A program made the position numbers and the translations under genes. The notes under the pieces are model-generated. The model did not search any database. It was not told where the DNA came from and saw nothing but the letters and a program-made list of their open reading frames with translations. Of a stretch of 64,000 bases of DNA, positions 7,767-17,851 are shown in pieces. The stretch lies in contig CP073341.1 of NCBI GenBank assembly GCA_018141785.1, positions 3,441,422 through 3,505,421 on the forward strand, written 5' to 3'. Within the stretch, counting starts at the first letter, position 1; each line of letters opens with the position of its first letter. The stretch comes from Candidatus Paraprochloron terpiosi LD05 (lineage in GTDB: Bacteria; Cyanobacteriota; Cyanobacteriia; Cyanobacteriales; Prochloraceae).

Positions 7767-9221
7767 ATGATGGAAATGATGGGAAATTCAATCAAGTTTG
7801 GTACGGATGGTTGGCGAGGTAAGATTGCTGCTGATTTTACCTATGATAGCGTGGCGATGGTGGCTACTGCTGCTGCGAGAGTCTTAGCAGATATTGCCCC
7901 AACTAGATCAGGGGAGCCTTTAGTTATTGTGGGTTACGATCGCCGTTTTATGGCAGAGGATTTTGCGAAAACTGCGGCTGAAACTGTTTGTGAGGCGGGA
8001 TTTGACGTCCTGCTTTCTCAAACTTATGCTCCTACTCCTGCTTTTAGCTGGGCGGCTAAAGCACAAAAGGCTCTGGGTGCTCTGGTTATTACTGCCAGTC
8101 ACAATCCGGCGGCTTATTTGGGATTAAAAGTAAAAGGTGCCTTTGGTGGCTCTGTTTCGGTAGATGTCACGAAAAAGATTGAGCATAAAATCAATCAGCA
8201 TATTCTCGAATATAATAGATTAGGTGAATTTAAAAGGTTTGACCCTTGGCCGAGTTACTGCTCCCAGTTGCGCTCTAAGGTAAAAATTGACGCCATCACT
8301 GATGCCATGGCGGCAGAGGAGCTGGAGATTTATGTGGATGCAATGCATGGCTCGGCAGCAAGTGGATTGGGACGGTTGTTGGGGCAGGGCATCAGGGAGA
8401 TTAATGGGGATCGGGATCCGACTTTTGGTGGCGGGGTTCCAGAACCTCTACCTCTCTATCTTAGCAAGTTATTTAGAACCATCAGAACTGCTGCTCGTAA
8501 CGAGCCTAACAAATTGAGGGTAGGTTTGGTATTTGATGGAGATGGAGATCGCATTGCTGCTGTGGATAGCGAGGGGAATTTTCTCAATTCTCAAGTCTTA
8601 ATCCCGATTTTAATCCACCACTTAGCCCGAGGGGGAGGATTAACTGGAGAGGTGGTTAAAACTGTCAGCGGTTCTGATTTGATTGGGAGGGTAGCAGCAC
8701 TTTATAATCTACCTCTATTTGAAACCCCCATTGGTTATAAGTATATTGCAGAGCGGATGTTAACTACTGAGGTTTTAATCGGCGGGGAAGAATCTGGTGG
8801 TATAGGCTATGGTAGCCACATTCCCGAACGGGATGCTTTATTATCCGCTTTGTATGTACTGGAAGCTATAGTAGAATCGGGTAAGGATTTGAGCCAAATC
8901 TACGGGGAATTACAAGCTAAGACAGGTTTTGATTTTGCCTACCATCGCATTGATTTACCCTTGGAGAGTATGGAAATGCGGGAAATATTGCTCTCTCGTC
9001 TGGAAAAATCTCCACCTGGGGAAATAGGGGGCATTTCGGTGGTAGATACTCAAACTGTGGATGGTTATAAGTTCCGTTTGGCGGATGACAGTTGGCTCTT
9101 GATTCGTTTTAGCGGTACGGAACCAGTACTGCGATTGTACTGTGAAGCCCCTAGTTTGGTTCAAGTGGGTGAGATTTTATCCTGGGCGCAAACTTGGGCG
9201 AGTTATAGCAGTGATCAGTAA
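7767..9221 (+). CDS. Phosphoglucomutase/phosphomannomutase family enzyme
   Basis: A 484-residue alpha-D-phosphohexomutase. The phosphoserine loop is TASHNP, with the catalytic Ser near residue 111. The metal loop is DGDGDR, the sugar-binding loop GEESGG, and the C-terminal phosphate-binding loop RFSGTEPVLR. The family interconverts 1- and 6-phosphates of glucose, mannose or glucosamine. Cyanobacterial members of this length are usually annotated phosphoglucomutase/phosphomannomutase, and the exact substrate is not decided by sequence. Four in-frame ATGs lie between 7767 and 7779, so the start is uncertain by four codons. Confidence 0.9.
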   Translation: MMEMMGNSIKFGTDGWRGKIAADFTYDSVAMVATAAARVLADIAPTRSGEPLVIVGYDRRFMAEDFAKTAAETVCEAGFDVLLSQTYAPTPAFSWAAKAQKALGALVITASHNPAAYLGLKVKGAFGGSVSVDVTKKIEHKINQHILEYNRLGEFKRFDPWPSYCSQLRSKVKIDAITDAMAAEELEIYVDAMHGSAASGLGRLLGQGIREINGDRDPTFGGGVPEPLPLYLSKLFRTIRTAARNEPNKLRVGLVFDGDGDRIAAVDSEGNFLNSQVLIPILIHHLARGGGLTGEVVKTVSGSDLIGRVAALYNLPLFETPIGYKYIAERMLTTEVLIGGEESGGIGYGSHIPERDALLSALYVLEAIVESGKDLSQIYGELQAKTGFDFAYHRIDLPLESMEMREILLSRLEKSPPGEIGGISVVDTQTVDGYKFRLADDSWLLIRFSGTEPVLRLYCEAPSLVQVGEILSWAQTWASYSSDQ

Positions 9222-9323
9222 ACAGTTAGCAGTTACCAGATCCTTCCGGGAGCGAGCACATGGGAAGTTTCTGTTCAGTGTAGGGGCGTATAGGGACGAT
9301 GTTTCCAAGGAAGGAATTTACTG

Positions 9324-10315
<992 letters not shown>

Positions 10316-10394
10316 TTAGAGAACCATTGCTGTATTTCCCTTGATGGCAATATATCATCATGTGTCAATTTTACCCAACAGCGCTTATTAAGAT

Positions 10395-10811
10395 TCATAT
10401 AGGATTGCTATATAACATTAACCACTGGATTATCCCAGCAGGAATCGAGATTCTCTTTCTACCGATGGTAGCGATACAAACATGTCGGGTAGTTGCCTTA
10501 GCTAGGAGATTGTCTGAGCTAGAGCTAACAATCTGATAATTAATCTCAAATTCATTCTCCCTCAATTGCTGGGTTTGAAGCTGAATGAACAGCTTGTCGC
10601 CCCAAAGGATGGGATGAAAGTAGTCAGCACAACTATGAACTATGGGAATTGCTATATTGGTGTCTCTGACTAATTTGTTTAAATCTATTCCTGCTGTTAA
10701 GAGAGATTCTTCATAAGCTTCATGGCACATAACCAAAACTTGAGCAAAATAAACTACTCCTGCTGCATCTGTGTCTGATAAACGAACGGTACGGTTATAA
10801 TTAAAAGGCAT
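10395..10811 (-). CDS. Hotdog-fold acyl-CoA thioesterase, probably DHNA-CoA hydrolase
   Basis: A 138-residue hotdog-fold protein. The N-terminal signature RTVRLSDTDAAGVVYFAQVL is that of 4-hydroxybenzoyl-CoA thioesterase-type enzymes, with the catalytic Asp in SDTDAAG. Cyanobacterial members of this size act as 1,4-dihydroxy-2-naphthoyl-CoA hydrolase in phylloquinone synthesis, and I infer that role here. The next gene in the same direction starts 8 bp away, suggesting co-transcription. Confidence 0.8.
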   Translation of the reverse strand: MPFNYNRTVRLSDTDAAGVVYFAQVLVMCHEAYEESLLTAGIDLNKLVRDTNIAIPIVHSCADYFHPILWGDKLFIQLQTQQLRENEFEINYQIVSSSSDNLLAKATTRHVCIATIGRKRISIPAGIIQWLMLYSNPI

Positions 10812-10819
10812 TATTAGAC

Positions 10820-11650
10820 TTATTGAAGTTGCTTGTTACGCTTTTGTTTATTGGCTATTTTGGTCAAAATGAGGTCTAAAGCTTTTTGTCCGGCAATTAA
10901 GCTAGTTTGTATTTTTTCTTTTTCTTCTCGCAACTGAGATATAGTATGATTTAATTGTAAGATTTTCCGATTCAATTCATTTTCCCGTTGTTCTAACACT
11001 TTAATCTGGGTGTGTAAATCGTATTTTTGTCCTTCCAACTCTTTTTGATTCCGTTCCAAGGTAGTAAAGTATTGATTGAGTTGTTCTCGGTGCTTCTGTT
11101 TCTCAGCTACCTGACTTTGCAAGAATTCAAGTTGCTGTCGGAGCAGATTCAGTTTAGTTTGAGTCGGATAAATTACCCTGTTTTTAACTGATAGTCTTTT
11201 CTCTAACTGTTGTTGTCGGTGGTAAAATTCTTGTTCTTGATACAGCTTTTCCTGTTCAAAACTCCTTATTTCCAGATAAAATTCATTTCTTTGCCAGTGG
11301 AGTTCAGTAATGCGCTCCAGCAAGCGATCCCGCTCTGCTTGTAAGGATTTAGTGCTCGCTTCTAGTTCTTGTTGAATAATTGTAGCACTAGAGACGGATT
11401 GGGATAGTTCTGCTTTTTGTTTTTCCAAGACTTTAATCTGGTGGTGCAACGCACTTTTGGACTGTTTTTCCTGGGTGATACGCCGTTTGTTGGCAACGAA
11501 CAATCCAGCGTAACTAGCGGTAATGGTAATTAAACCAGTCACCAGAGCATCTTTCAAGTTTTCCTTATATCCTACCAGCGCGACAGCAAAACTGGTAGAG
11601 AAAGCGACTAAACCGAGAATAATGTGATTTACTAGCTTGATTGATTTCAT
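10820..11650 (-). CDS. Membrane-anchored coiled-coil protein
   Basis: A 276-residue protein. Residues 8-30 and 37-53 are hydrophobic and likely form a membrane hairpin (GLVAFSTSFAVALVGY and DALVTGLITITASYAGLFVA). The rest, from about residue 60, is rich in Glu, Gln, Lys and Leu heptads, so a long coiled coil is expected. A structural or scaffolding role is possible. No enzyme motif is seen. It lies 8 bp upstream of the thioesterase gene in the same direction. Confidence 0.75.
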   Translation of the reverse strand: MKSIKLVNHIILGLVAFSTSFAVALVGYKENLKDALVTGLITITASYAGLFVANKRRITQEKQSKSALHHQIKVLEKQKAELSQSVSSATIIQQELEASTKSLQAERDRLLERITELHWQRNEFYLEIRSFEQEKLYQEQEFYHRQQQLEKRLSVKNRVIYPTQTKLNLLRQQLEFLQSQVAEKQKHREQLNQYFTTLERNQKELEGQKYDLHTQIKVLEQRENELNRKILQLNHTISQLREEKEKIQTSLIAGQKALDLILTKIANKQKRNKQLQ

Positions 11651-11738
11651 GTTCTTTTCAGTTGGAGCACAAAGTTAACTCGGACTGGAGGAAGTCAATA
11701 AATTGCTTTGCAGTACGTCCAGAACCTCCATTATGTCA

Positions 11739-11880
11739 TTATTTTGCTTGTTCCTCTAATTTTCCTGGAGTTAGGGGTATTGCAGCTTCCTCTGCTAAAT
11801 AGCGGACGATTTGGAGATAGGTATTTTGGTTGACTGGTTCAAAAGTGAGGGTCAAACCAAAGCGATCCCGCAGGGATCCG
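11739..11880 (-). pseudogene. C-terminal relic of a DUF815-like AAA+ ATPase
   Basis: The translated fragment DRFGLTLTFEPVNQNTYLQ followed by IVRYLAEEAAIPLTPGKLEE and a stop resembles the sensor-2 end of DUF815 AAA+ proteins. The upstream part is absent. A short palindromic repeat (GCGGGATCC arms, about 11862-11892) lies at the break. It is a decayed gene. Confidence 0.55.
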
Positions 11881-11889
11881 CTTCGCGGT

Positions 11890-12340
11890 GAGCCCAAGCA
11901 ACTATGGACTTCATCGCCAACGTCAGGAGAAGGGCGATCTGCAAAAAAACTCCCGCACTAAATGCCGCCGATTGGATCAAATATTTCCACACCGTTTTGG
12001 CGATAGTGAGCGGCTAACTCTTCTAAAGTATCGAAAGGTTGTGGGTACTGTCTCACCTAACCAGGGTATAGCCTCGGTTATTCCAAGCATAAGCATAGTT
12101 GGGGTTGAGGGCGCGCCCGAAGGGATCCGGCAAAGCCGGGTCGCCTTGTCACAGGACTTGATTGCTTCTTCATTGCGACCTAACTCATACAGCGCAGAGC
12201 TTTGATTATACCAATTTCCTGTAATTTTAGCAATGTCTTCTGATGAACATGAAGAGGCTGCACTGTTGAAGTTTCCACTAGCTTAAAGTCTTGGGTTTCC
12301 CCAGCTACTTTCAGCAGTTGTTACTACATGGGCTGCGGTG
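11890..12340 (-). pseudogene. Relics including a TPR-repeat gene
   Basis: Reading the minus strand gives NWYNQSSALYELGRNEEAIK SCDKA, then a palindromic insert (about 12110-12146, GGATCC core), then ALNPNYAYAWNNRGYTLV and a stop. These are tetratricopeptide repeats interrupted by the insert. A second unassigned fragment (FDTLEELAAHYRQNGVEIFD) follows at about 11965-12035. No continuous frame remains. Confidence 0.6.
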
Positions 12341-12647
12341 AGCATCGTACACAGTCCCTTCTCCCCTTCCACAAAGAAGCCTGTTCAATGATTCTTTTGG
12401 TTTTGGTAGCTTATGAGCACTAAGCTCTCTTTCCCCATAGCTGCAATTTTGTCCGGGGACTTGGGTGGCTCCAGCAGTCCACAGCCCCCCACTGTGAGGA
12501 GGGGGGTGCGGGATAGTATAATATTAGCATTGCCCACCAATACTACCACTTCCTCTCTCTGTGTCCTCTGTGTCTTTGTGGTTAAATCAAAATTCGCCCT
12601 CTTATTTATCAGACTCCTTGTGGTGGGCAATACCCACCCTACATTAA
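12341..12647. other. Non-coding region before the recombinase gene
   Basis: Nothing coding is supported here. There is a GC-rich imperfect inverted repeat around 12480-12520 (CCCCCCACTGTGAGGAGGGGGG core) and a copy of the dispersed pyrimidine-rich repeat (TCTGTGTCCTCTGTGTCTTT, 12560-12586). A TATAAT-like stretch at about 12520-12526 could be a promoter element. Confidence 0.4.
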
Positions 12648-13958
12648 ATGACTACCATAGCCTACCTCTACAGAGATACTCTCCAGGAAACCCCTCCTGA
12701 TAAGTCGTTTCCTGGTTTAGGGGTAGATCTAGTGTATCGAGATTTAGGGGAACGACACCAATTAGAACAACTGCTAGCAGACTGCCAAACTAACCCCCCT
12801 AAATGTCTCTTTATTCGTCGTTTGGAGGACTTGGGAGACACTATAGCAGAAATAAGCGATCGCCTGATCCAAATAGAGAGCAAGGGTATTGAAATCATCG
12901 CCACGGAACAACCCTACTCTTCCTCTCAACTGGATAATACCTCCCCTACAGATATGCGGGGTAACTTAACCCGACTCCTAGGAGAAATCGAAGCTAGTCA
13001 ACGGAGTCGCCGTCTGCGTCAAGGACACGCCCGCAACCGTCTCAGAGGGAGGATACCACCCGGTAGAGCGCCCTACGGCTACCGCAGGGGTAAAGATAAA
13101 TATCTAGTGGATCCCCGTACTGCTCCTGTGGTGAAAGATTTTTTTGCCCACTTCCTACTCTACGGTTCTTTGCGGGGGGCTGTGGGCTATTTAGAAAAGA
13201 GATATGGAAAGAAAATTGCTCCTTCTACAGGACGTAACTGGTTGACTAACCAAGTCTATCGCGGCAACTTGGCTTATGGCAAGGGTGCGGTTATTCCTAA
13301 CACCCATGCACCCATTTTATCTCAGGAAGAAGCAGCCCAAATTGATCGCCTCCTGCGTCGCAACAGTCTCTTACCCTCCCGTACCGCTAGCGCTCCCCGT
13401 TCTCTGGCAGGTTTAGCGGTTTGTCACCAGTGTAAATCTTCTCTGAAAGTTGCCAAGGTGACTACTTATAAAAAACAGCGAGAATATCTCTATCTCCGTC
13501 CTTTAAATTGTCCCCTGAAGAAGAAATGCAGCGCTATTCCTTATGAAGAAGTACTGAAACGAACCATTGAAACTATTTGCCTTGATTTACCTTCTGCTGT
13601 GGCTAAACTGGATAACCCTACTGACGGAATGAAAGCTTTGTTGCAGGAAGAAATTGCTCAGAAACAAGCTATTATTCAGCAATTGCAAAACTTGAAAAAA
13701 GATGGTATTTTAGATACAGAAACTGTGCAATTGCGCCGTTATAAGTTGCAGGGAGAAATTGCTGCCCTTGGACAAAAATTGGCTCAACTTCCCCCAGTTA
13801 ATTTAGTGGCGATCGCCACTACTGTGTCCATTCCCCAATTCTGGTGGGACTTATCGGAAACAGAACGGCGATTTTACTTTCGGGAATTCATCCGCAAAAT
13901 TGCAATTAGTCGCACTGGTACCAAATATTGGGATTTGCAGTTAGTCTTTATCTTTTAG
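12648..13958 (+). CDS. XisF-like large serine-recombinase family protein
   Basis: A 436-residue protein of the fdxN-element recombinase type. Residues 1-125 form a resolvase-like N-terminal domain with VYRDLGERHQLEQLLADC and FIRRLEDLGDTIAEISDRL. A recombinase domain follows (RIPPGRAPYGYRRGKDKYLV), with NWLTNQVYRGNLAYGKG. A zinc-ribbon-like segment (CHQCKSSLKV, then CPLKKKC) and a C-terminal coiled coil finish the protein. The usual YxRVS catalytic Ser is not visible: the first strand reads AYLYRDTLQE. Activity is therefore uncertain. xisI and a broken xisH lie beside it on the other strand. Confidence 0.8.
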   Translation: MTTIAYLYRDTLQETPPDKSFPGLGVDLVYRDLGERHQLEQLLADCQTNPPKCLFIRRLEDLGDTIAEISDRLIQIESKGIEIIATEQPYSSSQLDNTSPTDMRGNLTRLLGEIEASQRSRRLRQGHARNRLRGRIPPGRAPYGYRRGKDKYLVDPRTAPVVKDFFAHFLLYGSLRGAVGYLEKRYGKKIAPSTGRNWLTNQVYRGNLAYGKGAVIPNTHAPILSQEEAAQIDRLLRRNSLLPSRTASAPRSLAGLAVCHQCKSSLKVAKVTTYKKQREYLYLRPLNCPLKKKCSAIPYEEVLKRTIETICLDLPSAVAKLDNPTDGMKALLQEEIAQKQAIIQQLQNLKKDGILDTETVQLRRYKLQGEIAALGQKLAQLPPVNLVAIATTVSIPQFWWDLSETERRFYFREFIRKIAISRTGTKYWDLQLVFIF

Positions 13959-13977
13959 GAACCGTATTTTAATTAAA

Positions 13978-14166
13978 CTACAAAGACACAGAGAAACGAG
14001 ACTGAGCTTGGGAGTTTTCAAATACAGGTATTTGCCACCTACAGAACAGGAATGTAATTCTAGCCCGCCTCTTCAAAAACCAATGAACGATAACAAGAAG
14101 AGGATTTAAATCTAGGTTTCCCACTACATTATTCCCAAGATTCAACAACTTAGTCAAAATCTTCAT
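13978..14166. other. Non-coding spacer
   Basis: The spacer contains a copy of the dispersed ACAAAGACACAGAGAAACG repeat just after the recombinase gene and no supported gene. Confidence 0.4.
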
Positions 14167-14185
14167 CCAGTAGGATCCATAAAGC

Positions 14186-14491
14186 TCAAAGGCTTGGTTC
14201 TAAACTAGTCATGATGTCCTCCCTTCTGACACCAGCGGCGATCAGGGCCGAGGTCAGTCCTTCCTCAAAATTATCTTCTTCGATGATGACCTGATCATGG
14301 ACTAAACGAGCATGAAACAAGATGGTATCAATCCAGCGCTGTTTGTCCCAGCCAGTAGCGAGAATTAGGAAGTGACCAGAATCAGTGTCGCAGACGGGAT
14401 AAAGCCGAATCGCTTGTAGGCGGGGTTGAGGGATCGTTGCCTCTTGCAGTGTTTTTTTGAGGATATCTGTATAATTTAATGAGTGCTCCAT
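14186..14491 (-). CDS. xisI: XisI family protein (fdxN element excision controlling factor)
   Basis: A 101-residue protein matching XisI, which in Anabaena is needed with XisF and XisH for excision of the fdxN element. Typical segments are YPVCDTDSGHFLILATGWDK, LFHARLVHDQVIIEEDNFEE and LIAAGVRREDI. xisI usually overlaps or directly follows xisH, and the order is the same here. Copies are common in cyanobacteria without heterocysts, so the cell role may differ from DNA excision. Confidence 0.85.
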   Translation of the reverse strand: MEHSLNYTDILKKTLQEATIPQPRLQAIRLYPVCDTDSGHFLILATGWDKQRWIDTILFHARLVHDQVIIEEDNFEEGLTSALIAAGVRREDIMTSLEPSL

Positions 14492-14571
14492 TGGAGAATT
14501 GTCTCCTGACTGGGTTTGTAAACTAATAGGTTAATTTTATTGCGCTGAACGGCTAACTGAAAAATTCTTTT

Positions 14572-14872
14572 TTAAAAGTGTTTAAAGTAGATGGCTTTAC
14601 TGATGGCTAAGAACAACTGACGCTCTGGTTCTTGCTCTTCCAAAGCCCATTGATAAAGCAGAAGTTGTCCCATTGTTTTTTCCAGTTCACTGATGACTGA
14701 GGGTGAATCGAAGTCCTTAATTTCTACAGCAATTTTACGCCCCTCTTTTTCTGCAATCTGCCTTCAAGAGTGTCTAATCTAGCACTAAAAGTAAAGGATC
14801 GTCTGTAATTGTCTACCCATCTTTTTCCAGGGTGCGACGCAGGGATAAATGTAAATAATCGCGTCTAGACAT
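14572..14872 (-). pseudogene. xisH: Broken xisH
   Basis: The ATG at 14872 gives SRRDYLHLSLRRTLEKDG, then TAG where XisH proteins have Trp (KDGWTIT). It continues TITDDPLLLVLD, then another stop and a frameshift. The frame recovers as [40 protein letters not shown], the PD-(D/E)XK-like core, and ends early after [11 protein letters not shown]. About 30 C-terminal residues are missing. It lies upstream of xisI in the same direction. Confidence 0.8.
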
Positions 14873-15131
14873 TAGTTATAAGGTTCTCTTATAGGTAAGT
14901 TTATTCCTGATAAAGAGAAAAATGTTGTTATCTTTATTGTCCCTACTCATATTATAAGATATCTATTGTAGCTATTGGGTGGTCTTTACTCAAACCTACC
15001 CGGCTACTCACCCTTAATATGACCGATAGATAAAATTGAAACATCTCTTGAGGTAAAATAGCAACTAAATATACTGGTGTTCGGGTTTTGTGATAGAATT
15101 TCGGTAATCTTATCCCAGTATTCCCTCAATC
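14873..15131. other. Intergenic region between xisH and blaI-like gene
   Basis: AT-rich divergent region that must hold the promoter of the BlaI-like gene. BlaI-type operators are inverted repeats, but none was clear enough to call. Confidence 0.35.
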
Positions 15132-15554
15132 ATGACTCCTTTACCCAAATACCGCCCTCAGAAACTCTCCCTCGGTCCCCTAGAAACGGAAATATTAAAT
15201 ATAGTCTGGGAACTAGGGAAAGCCACTGTCAAGGATGTACACGAAAGGATTTTAGAGGATCCAGATCGGGAATTAGCCTATACTTCCGTCACCACCGTCT
15301 TGCGTCGTCTCACAGAAAAAGGATGGCTAACTTGCAGTAAGGAAGAACGTGCCTTTTCCTGGAAACCCCTGATATCCCGACCAGAAGCAGAAGCAATTAA
15401 AGCTTATGATCGCCTCCACAGTTTCCTCGCAGTGGGCAACCCAGATCTCGTCGCCGGATTTGCTGACAGTCTGGATACCGCTAGTATCGAACAAATCGAA
15501 GCCATCGCCTCCCGTCTACAAGCAGTGCGTCGTCAAAGGGAGGAACAACAATAA
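15132..15554 (+). CDS. BlaI/MecI-type winged-helix repressor
   Basis: A 140-residue protein of the penicillinase repressor family. LGPLETEILNIVWELGKATV KDVHERI and TSVTTVLRRLTEKGWLTCSK form the winged helix and recognition helix. The family represses its own operon and is cleaved when its sensor peptidase is activated. Its stop codon overlaps the start of the M56 peptidase gene (TAATG), so the two are translationally coupled. Confidence 0.9.
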   Translation: MTPLPKYRPQKLSLGPLETEILNIVWELGKATVKDVHERILEDPDRELAYTSVTTVLRRLTEKGWLTCSKEERAFSWKPLISRPEAEAIKAYDRLHSFLAVGNPDLVAGFADSLDTASIEQIEAIASRLQAVRRQREEQQ

Positions 15555-16396
15555 TGCATTTGGTCATGCTGCTCATCGCCTTATTATGGGCATGGATTTT
15601 TAGATTACCATGGCAACCATCCAGCAGTAATTGGCATCATCGATGGCTGCAAACCCTCTTTTTCTTCCTTTTTCCGCCTCTCCTCCTCCTAGATACCTCC
15701 CTAGCAGTGCTCTACATGGGACATTCAGGGAAAATGCTCGGTTTGCAAGCCACCTGGTTCAGCTGTTTCCTCGCCGGAATCTTTATCACCTTCGCTATCC
15801 TCAAGTTGCTCCAACTCACTTACCACCTGGGGGAAGTCAAAAAACAAATTAATACCTATTCCGAAGAATTCATCTTCTCTCAAGAGGTGCGCATGTTAGC
15901 TACTACATTGCCCTACAGCGCCCAAATTGGCTTCTGGAGATGCCAATTAGTAGTTAGTCAGGGACTCCTGGATACCCTAGATGCCCCTCATTTAGAAGCA
16001 GTCCTGGCCCACGAACAAGCTCATTGCCATTATCGGGATACCTTCTGGTTTTTCTGGCTCGGTTGGTTGCGCTCTCTTACCTCTTATTTACCCCACACAG
16101 AACTCCTTTGGCAAGAGTTGTTATTATTACGAGAATTGCGAGCCGATCGACGAGCAGCTCAAGAAATAGACCCTTTATTATTAGCAGAATCTTTGCTGGC
16201 CGTAGCGAAAGCGCCCCTTATGTACACCGAAAGCTTTTCCGCTCCCTTGAGTTGTGCAGTCCCTTCTAACCGTTTAGGAGAGAGAATAGAGGCTTTACTG
16301 GGAGAAACAGAATCCTTTTCTACCTTCCCTTGGTGGACTTATGCTGCTATAGTACTACCATTTCTACCCTTTCTCACTGTACCCTTTCATTATTAA
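15554..16396 (+). CDS. M56 (BlaR1-like) membrane metallopeptidase
   Basis: A 280-residue integral membrane peptidase with several N-terminal membrane segments, a zinc motif HEQAH (in AVLAHEQAHCHYRDTFWFF) and LRADRRAAQEID as the likely third ligand region. It lacks the penicillin-binding sensor domain of true BlaR1. The signal is thus unknown. It pairs with the BlaI-like repressor immediately upstream. The seven-gene biosynthetic cluster starts 41 bp downstream on the same strand, so the pair might influence it by read-through. Confidence 0.85.
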   Translation: MHLVMLLIALLWAWIFRLPWQPSSSNWHHRWLQTLFFFLFPPLLLLDTSLAVLYMGHSGKMLGLQATWFSCFLAGIFITFAILKLLQLTYHLGEVKKQINTYSEEFIFSQEVRMLATTLPYSAQIGFWRCQLVVSQGLLDTLDAPHLEAVLAHEQAHCHYRDTFWFFWLGWLRSLTSYLPHTELLWQELLLLRELRADRRAAQEIDPLLLAESLLAVAKAPLMYTESFSAPLSCAVPSNRLGERIEALLGETESFSTFPWWTYAAIVLPFLPFLTVPFHY

Positions 16397-16437
16397 AGCC
16401 AATTAGATACGACCAAAGTTTTAAGGATAAAAATTTG

Positions 16438-17781
16438 ATGCAAGTCCTTGATAAAACGCAACTGAAGAACTATGGTTTAGGTTTAAATGCTGTAGATCCA
16501 GAGGTCTTTGATATTATTAAGCGGGAACACCAAAGGCAAAAAGACAACATTGAATTAATTGCGTCAGCTAACTTCGTTAGTCGCGCTGTATTAGAAGCCA
16601 CTGGCTCGATTTTGACCAATAAGGTGGCTGAAGGATATCCAGGTCGTCGCTACTTTAGCGGCTGTGAGAATATTGACGAGTTGGAAAACTTAGCGATCGC
16701 CCGTGCTAAGGAATTATTTGGAGCTGCTCACGCCAATCTGGAACCCTACACAGGTTCCCAAGCAAATCAAGCAGTTTACCTCACTGTCCTTAAACCGGGC
16801 GATCGCATCTTAGGGATGGATCTCGGTCATGGGGGGCATCTGAGCCATGGTGCGAAATTTACCATGACAGGTAAGCACTATGACTGTCATTTTTACCAAG
16901 TCGATCCAGATACCGAGCGTCTGGACTATGATCGGATTCTTACTCAAGCCAAAGATATTCGTCCCAAATTAATTATTGCCGGTGCGAGTGCCTATCCCCG
17001 CATCATTGATTTCCAAAGCTTTCGGGAGATTGCTGATGAAGTGGGAGCCTATTTATTGGCGGATATCGCCCACATTTCAGGATTAGTTGCAGCCGGATTA
17101 CATCCTTCTCCCTTTCCCCACGCTCATTTCGTCACCACCAGCACTCAGAAAACCATGGGTGGACCCCGTAGCGGCATAATCTTGCTGGGGGAACATTCTG
17201 CACCAGAATTTGCTCGCAAGATTGACAGTGCAGTCTTTCCTGGAGTACAAGGAGCTGTTCATGTTCATGCGATCGCAGCCAAGGCTGTGATGCTCAAAGA
17301 AGCCATGTCTCCTAACTTTGTCGCCTATCAACGTCAAAACCTGGAAAATTCCCGGATATTAGCAGCAGATTTGATGGCAAGGGGATTCCGCCTGGTTTCT
17401 GGCGGCACAGATAACCATCTGATACTTCTGGATCTCACTGAGAAAGGTATCACCGGTAAAGAGGCTGAAAATCGTTTAGCCAGTGTCAGGATTACCGTCA
17501 ACAAAAACCTGCTTCCCTACGATTCCCAGAAGCCTACCGTCTGTAGCGGTATCCGGGTAGGAACATCGGCAATCACAACCCGGGGATTTGGTTCTGAGGA
17601 AATCCATTGCATTGCCGAACTAATAGATAAAATGCTGAGCAGCGAACCTACAGTTAATACCATTGCAAAGGTTCAAGATGAAGTCAGTCGGTTATGTGGC
17701 CTTCATCCCCACATCGATTCGATTTACGAGCAAAATGGGCACAAGTTTGCCCTCCAATCCCCATACCAACTTCAAAATTAA
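16438..17781 (+). CDS. Divergent serine hydroxymethyltransferase paralogue
   Basis: A 447-residue PLP enzyme of the SHMT fold; the ATG at 16438 has AAGGA upstream. Fold and cofactor residues are kept: PLP lysine K238 (STQKTMGGPR), D209 and H212 (LADIAHISGLVAAG), R244 and R373. Several catalytic residues of standard SHMT (E. coli numbering) differ: Tyr55 is Val63, Tyr65 is Phe73, His228 is Gln237, and the Glu of IASEN is Ala44. These changes argue against the housekeeping serine/glycine reaction. An aldolase-type or other beta-hydroxy-amino-acid reaction is more likely. It heads the seven-gene operon. Confidence 0.85.
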   Translation: MQVLDKTQLKNYGLGLNAVDPEVFDIIKREHQRQKDNIELIASANFVSRAVLEATGSILTNKVAEGYPGRRYFSGCENIDELENLAIARAKELFGAAHANLEPYTGSQANQAVYLTVLKPGDRILGMDLGHGGHLSHGAKFTMTGKHYDCHFYQVDPDTERLDYDRILTQAKDIRPKLIIAGASAYPRIIDFQSFREIADEVGAYLLADIAHISGLVAAGLHPSPFPHAHFVTTSTQKTMGGPRSGIILLGEHSAPEFARKIDSAVFPGVQGAVHVHAIAAKAVMLKEAMSPNFVAYQRQNLENSRILAADLMARGFRLVSGGTDNHLILLDLTEKGITGKEAENRLASVRITVNKNLLPYDSQKPTVCSGIRVGTSAITTRGFGSEEIHCIAELIDKMLSSEPTVNTIAKVQDEVSRLCGLHPHIDSIYEQNGHKFALQSPYQLQN

Positions 17782-17851
17782 TTCTCAACCCAGGGTTTCT
17801 CTGAATTTCCTGCACATCAAACTCTGAAAACATCAGCTATAAATCCATATC

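Noticed and set aside
12385..12700. Small frames upstream of the recombinase
   Set aside because: They run across GC-rich inverted repeats and the dispersed repeat, and no ribosome site or homology is evident.
16330..16437. Upstream extension of the SHMT paralogue to the ATG at 16330
   Set aside because: It would overlap the M56 peptidase gene by 67 bp, and the added residues do not match the family; the ATG at 16438 has a good ribosome site.
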